Positions 6,027-7,530 of a stretch of 7,530 bases of DNA are shown piece after piece (within the stretch, counting starts at the first letter, position 1; each line of letters begins with the position of its first letter). Both the position numbers and the translations under genes were made by a program. The DNA comes from Methanomicrobia archaeon (GTDB lineage: Archaea; Halobacteriota; Syntropharchaeia; Alkanophagales; Methanospirareceae). The stretch is taken from contig JAFGKP010000034.1 in NCBI GenBank assembly GCA_016928455.1, positions 1-7,530 of the forward strand, written 5' to 3'. Below the pieces are notes generated by a model that saw only the letters and a program-made list of their open reading frames with translations, did not search any database and was not told the origin of the DNA.

Positions 6027-6086
6027 CAGTAGCGTTCTGAAGCTGCGTTATAGACTCAGTAGCGTTCTGAAGCTGCGTTAGGGACT
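6027..6086. repeat. Two tandem copies of a 30-bp unit
   Basis: Copy 1 (6027-6056) and copy 2 (6057-6086) both begin CAGTAGCGTTCTGAAGCTGC and are identical for their first 24 bases; they differ only at two of the last six (TAGACT against GGGACT), so 28 of 30 match. There is no spacer between them. They lie between the convergent 3' ends of tatD and moaC, 8 bases from the moaC stop, so the moaC transcript would carry both. The unit holds a quasi-palindrome AGCgTTC-t-GAAGCT with one extra base. I recognise no known repeat family. Confidence 0.95.
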
Positions 6087-6094
6087 CCGATCAG

Positions 6095-6562
6095 CTACGA
6101 GGGGCTATACGCAAGCGCTCGTTTCTCCTTCTTCTCAACCTGAATGTCGCTGATCCGCGTATGTGGGTAATTGCCCGTTTCGTCTTTCTCTTCCGCTTTC
6201 ACCATGTCCCAGATGGTCAGGAGTGCAATGGAGAGCCCATGGAGCGCATCCATCTCAACGCCCGTCTTGCCGACCGATTTGACCGAGACAGAGGCGCTAA
6301 TCCGGTCAGTGCCCACGCTAAATTCCACGGTCACCTGCTCGATATTTATCTGGTGACAGAGCGGAATGACTTCAGGCGTCCGCTTCACAGCAAGGATCGC
6401 GGCGACCTCAGCACAGCCGAGCACATTCCCCTTTCTGGTCGTGCCGCTGTGAATCTTCTCGATCGTGCTTGGATTCAGGTAAATCGTGCCCGATGCGATT
6501 GCGGTACGCTCGACATTGCCTTTAGCGCTGATGTCGACCATTCCGGCGCTACGCTGCTGCAT
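6095..6562 (-). CDS. moaC: MoaC, cyclic pyranopterin monophosphate synthase
   Basis: The 155-residue product is a full-length MoaC. It converts the MoaA product 3',8-cyclo-7,8-dihydro-GTP into cyclic pyranopterin monophosphate, the precursor of molybdenum and tungsten cofactors; the family works as a cytosolic hexamer. Motifs are GMVDISAKG (7-15), RKGNVLGCAEVAAILAVKRT (43-62), IPLCHQ (66-71, with the active-site His70), GKTGVEMDAL (98-107) and DMVKA (119-123, the catalytic Asp/Lys pair Asp119 and Lys122). The bacterial CHP is CHQ here and GVEMEAL is GVEMDAL, both conservative. An in-frame TGA two codons before ATG 6562 limits the start, and a GGTGA lies just upstream. It is the last gene of the valS-secG-moaC cluster, 20 bases after the Sec61-beta gene. 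moaA and moaE are not in view. Confidence 0.95.
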   Translation of the reverse strand: MQQRSAGMVDISAKGNVERTAIASGTIYLNPSTIEKIHSGTTRKGNVLGCAEVAAILAVKRTPEVIPLCHQINIEQVTVEFSVGTDRISASVSVKSVGKTGVEMDALHGLSIALLTIWDMVKAEEKDETGNYPHTRISDIQVEKKEKRALAYSPS

Positions 6563-6565
6563 GAG

Positions 6566-6570
6566 TCACC
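6566..6570 (-). promoter_or_regulatory. Probable ribosome binding site of moaC
   Basis: On the minus strand GGTGA lies 3 bases before ATG 6562. The spacing is short, but the site coincides with the only available start, since TGA within it is an in-frame stop for the moaC frame. Confidence 0.5.
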
Positions 6571-6582
6571 GCCCGCCCTCAC

Positions 6583-6810
6583 TCACGTTGTTGGCCAGGT
6601 GCCAAAATAGATCTCCAACCCGATGATGACCACGCCAATAAACACACCAAGAATCAGGATCATCTTCGGTGACATCTTTATCGCGGATTCCTCGACGTCG
6701 TAGTACCGCATCAACCCTGCGGAGGACATAAGACCGCGCTCTTCGCCTCTGCTTGCGCCTTCTTTCTTCTCCTCGCGCTTTCCCTTCTTCGCTGTTTTTC
6801 CTTTTGCCAT
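6583..6810 (-). CDS. Sec61-beta/SecG-type subunit of the archaeal protein translocon
   Basis: The 75-residue product is the small accessory subunit of the SecYE-beta channel, a tail-anchored membrane protein. The family core GLMSSAGLMRYYDVEE (26-41) and IKMSPKMI (44-51) is clear. It is followed by a single transmembrane helix at about 50-70 (LILGVFIGVVIIGLEIYFG) and a five-residue tail. The N-terminal 25 residues are very rich in Lys, Arg, Glu and Gly, a disordered cytosolic extension that makes the protein longer than many archaeal homologues (roughly 50-60 residues). ATG 6810 is preceded by AAGGGG at 6817-6822, a plausible ribosome binding site. It starts 24 bases after the valS stop and ends 20 bases before moaC, so all three are probably co-transcribed. 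Confidence 0.93.
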   Translation of the reverse strand: MAKGKTAKKGKREEKKEGASRGEERGLMSSAGLMRYYDVEESAIKMSPKMILILGVFIGVVIIGLEIYFGTWPTT

Positions 6811-6834
6811 CTCGTACCCCTTAATTGTTATGGA

Positions 6835-7530
6835 TTACTCTTTAAGTAACTCGACCTGCGTGCCCCGGACATCGAGCACCGTGCCGGCAGTTTCGCGTGG
6901 ACCCGCCTGCGCGACGAGCTCGACCGGTGTTGCCATTGCGTTCTCGATGTCCTCAGTGTTCACCTGTGCTCCGTAGATGCGCAGGGTGCCCAGCGGCGCA
7001 TTTAACGCGATACCCTGCTCCGACTTGTAGTGACGAACCGCGCGAACGATATCGGCTATAAGATCACCCTGTGCCTCTGCATCGGCGTTGAGCTCCTCTG
7101 GAACGAGCACAGGCCACGGTGCGCGGTGCACGCTGCCGCCGTTCCCGATATGCAAGTGCATCTCTTCGGCGAAGAACGGTGCAAACGGTGCAAGCAGCTT
7201 ACTGAGCGTCACGAGTGTCCGGTATAACGCGTATTTCGCGGATTCCGTACCGTCATCGCCGCCGCGGCCATAGAGTCGCGATTTCGCCAGCTCGATGTAA
7301 TCATCGGCGAGCGTATTCCAGGTGAAGGCGCGTATTTCCTTCATGGCCTCGTCGAACTTGTAGGTCTCCATCGCATCCGTCACGGACTGCACGAGCTTGT
7401 TCAGCTTCGTGAGTAGCCAGGTATCAACCACACGGAGCTCGCCCGGGGCCGTCCCGGGTTCATAGGCTTCGAGATGCAGCAGTGCGAACCGGAGTATGTT
7501 CCAGAGCTTCTGCATGAACTTGCTCGCGGC
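6835..7530 (-). CDS. valS: Valyl-tRNA synthetase, C-terminal part (5' end outside the window)
   Basis: The frame is open to the window edge, giving the last 231 residues of a class I synthetase. It attaches valine to tRNA-Val; the visible part is the helical anticodon-binding domain, not the HIGH/KMSKS catalytic core. Recognisable ValS features are KFMQKLWNILRFALLHLE at the start, then DTWLLTKLNKLVQSVTDAME, the TWNTLADDYIELAKSRLYG stretch (usual ValS form CDDYIE, here ADDYIE), LLAPFAPFFAEEMH and YKSEQGIALNAPLG. The CDDYIE-like stretch distinguishes it from IleS and LeuS. The protein ends soon after the helical domain at ELLKE, without the long C-terminal coiled coil of bacterial ValS. An ATG at 7513-7515 is internal, not the start. 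It heads the visible valS-secG-moaC cluster. Confidence 0.93.
   Translation of the reverse strand, partial: AASKFMQKLWNILRFALLHLEAYEPGTAPGELRVVDTWLLTKLNKLVQSVTDAMETYKFDEAMKEIRAFTWNTLADDYIELAKSRLYGRGGDDGTESAKYALYRTLVTLSKLLAPFAPFFAEEMHLHIGNGGSVHRAPWPVLVPEELNADAEAQGDLIADIVRAVRHYKSEQGIALNAPLGTLRIYGAQVNTEDIENAMATPVELVAQAGPRETAGTVLDVRGTQVELLKE

Noticed and set aside
5954..6040. A 28-codon frame after tatD
   Set aside because: It ends inside the first tandem repeat copy, lacks a ribosome binding site, and its product resembles nothing recognisable.
6027..6086. The tandem repeat as a CRISPR remnant
   Set aside because: There are only two copies, directly abutting with no spacer, and no cas genes nearby.

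Overview
The window reads as a piece of an archaeal chromosome, most likely euryarchaeal. The evidence is a gene for the chromatin protein Alba, a Sec61-beta type translocon subunit, an archaeal-type serine hydroxymethyltransferase, the archaeal coiled-coil family COG1340, TATA-box promoters with short or absent leaders, oligo-T termination, and a tRNA gene without an encoded CCA. Base composition is moderately GC-rich. The gene set would fit a methanogen or a related anaerobic methane- or alkane-oxidising lineage, but nothing here fixes the genus, so that placement is inference.

Layout. (1) Positions 2-1337, minus strand: larC (nickel insertion into the nickel-pincer cofactor), followed 53 bases later by tRNA-Leu(GAG). 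(2) 1338-1479: a divergent promoter region between larC and alba, with a GC-alternating palindrome in the middle and a repeated TATA-like element at alba. (3) 1480-1758, plus strand: alba, closed by a strong double oligo-T terminator. (4) 1912-4146, plus: pyrB (aspartate carbamoyltransferase catalytic chain) and glyA (SHMT), 42 bases apart and probably co-transcribed; no pyrI follows pyrB. (5) 4197-5063, plus: a COG1340 coiled-coil protein of unknown function with its own TATA box about 27 bases before the ATG, so probably leaderless. (6) 5167-5952, plus: a TatD-family metal-dependent hydrolase behind a 103-base leader with a perfect 8-bp hairpin. (7) 5953-6094: a convergent 3' junction with two tandem copies of a 30-bp unit. 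(8) 6095-7530, minus: a tight valS (3' part only)-Sec61-beta-moaC cluster with gaps of 24 and 20 bases.

The genes are mostly housekeeping: pyrimidine synthesis, one-carbon/glycine metabolism, cofactor assembly (nickel-pincer and molybdopterin), chromatin, protein export and translation. I found no defence system, CRISPR array, transposon or prophage. The parts least explained by known biology are the coiled-coil gene, the intergenic repeats and dyads, and the start-site ambiguity of tatD. No stretch over 300 bases lacks a gene.
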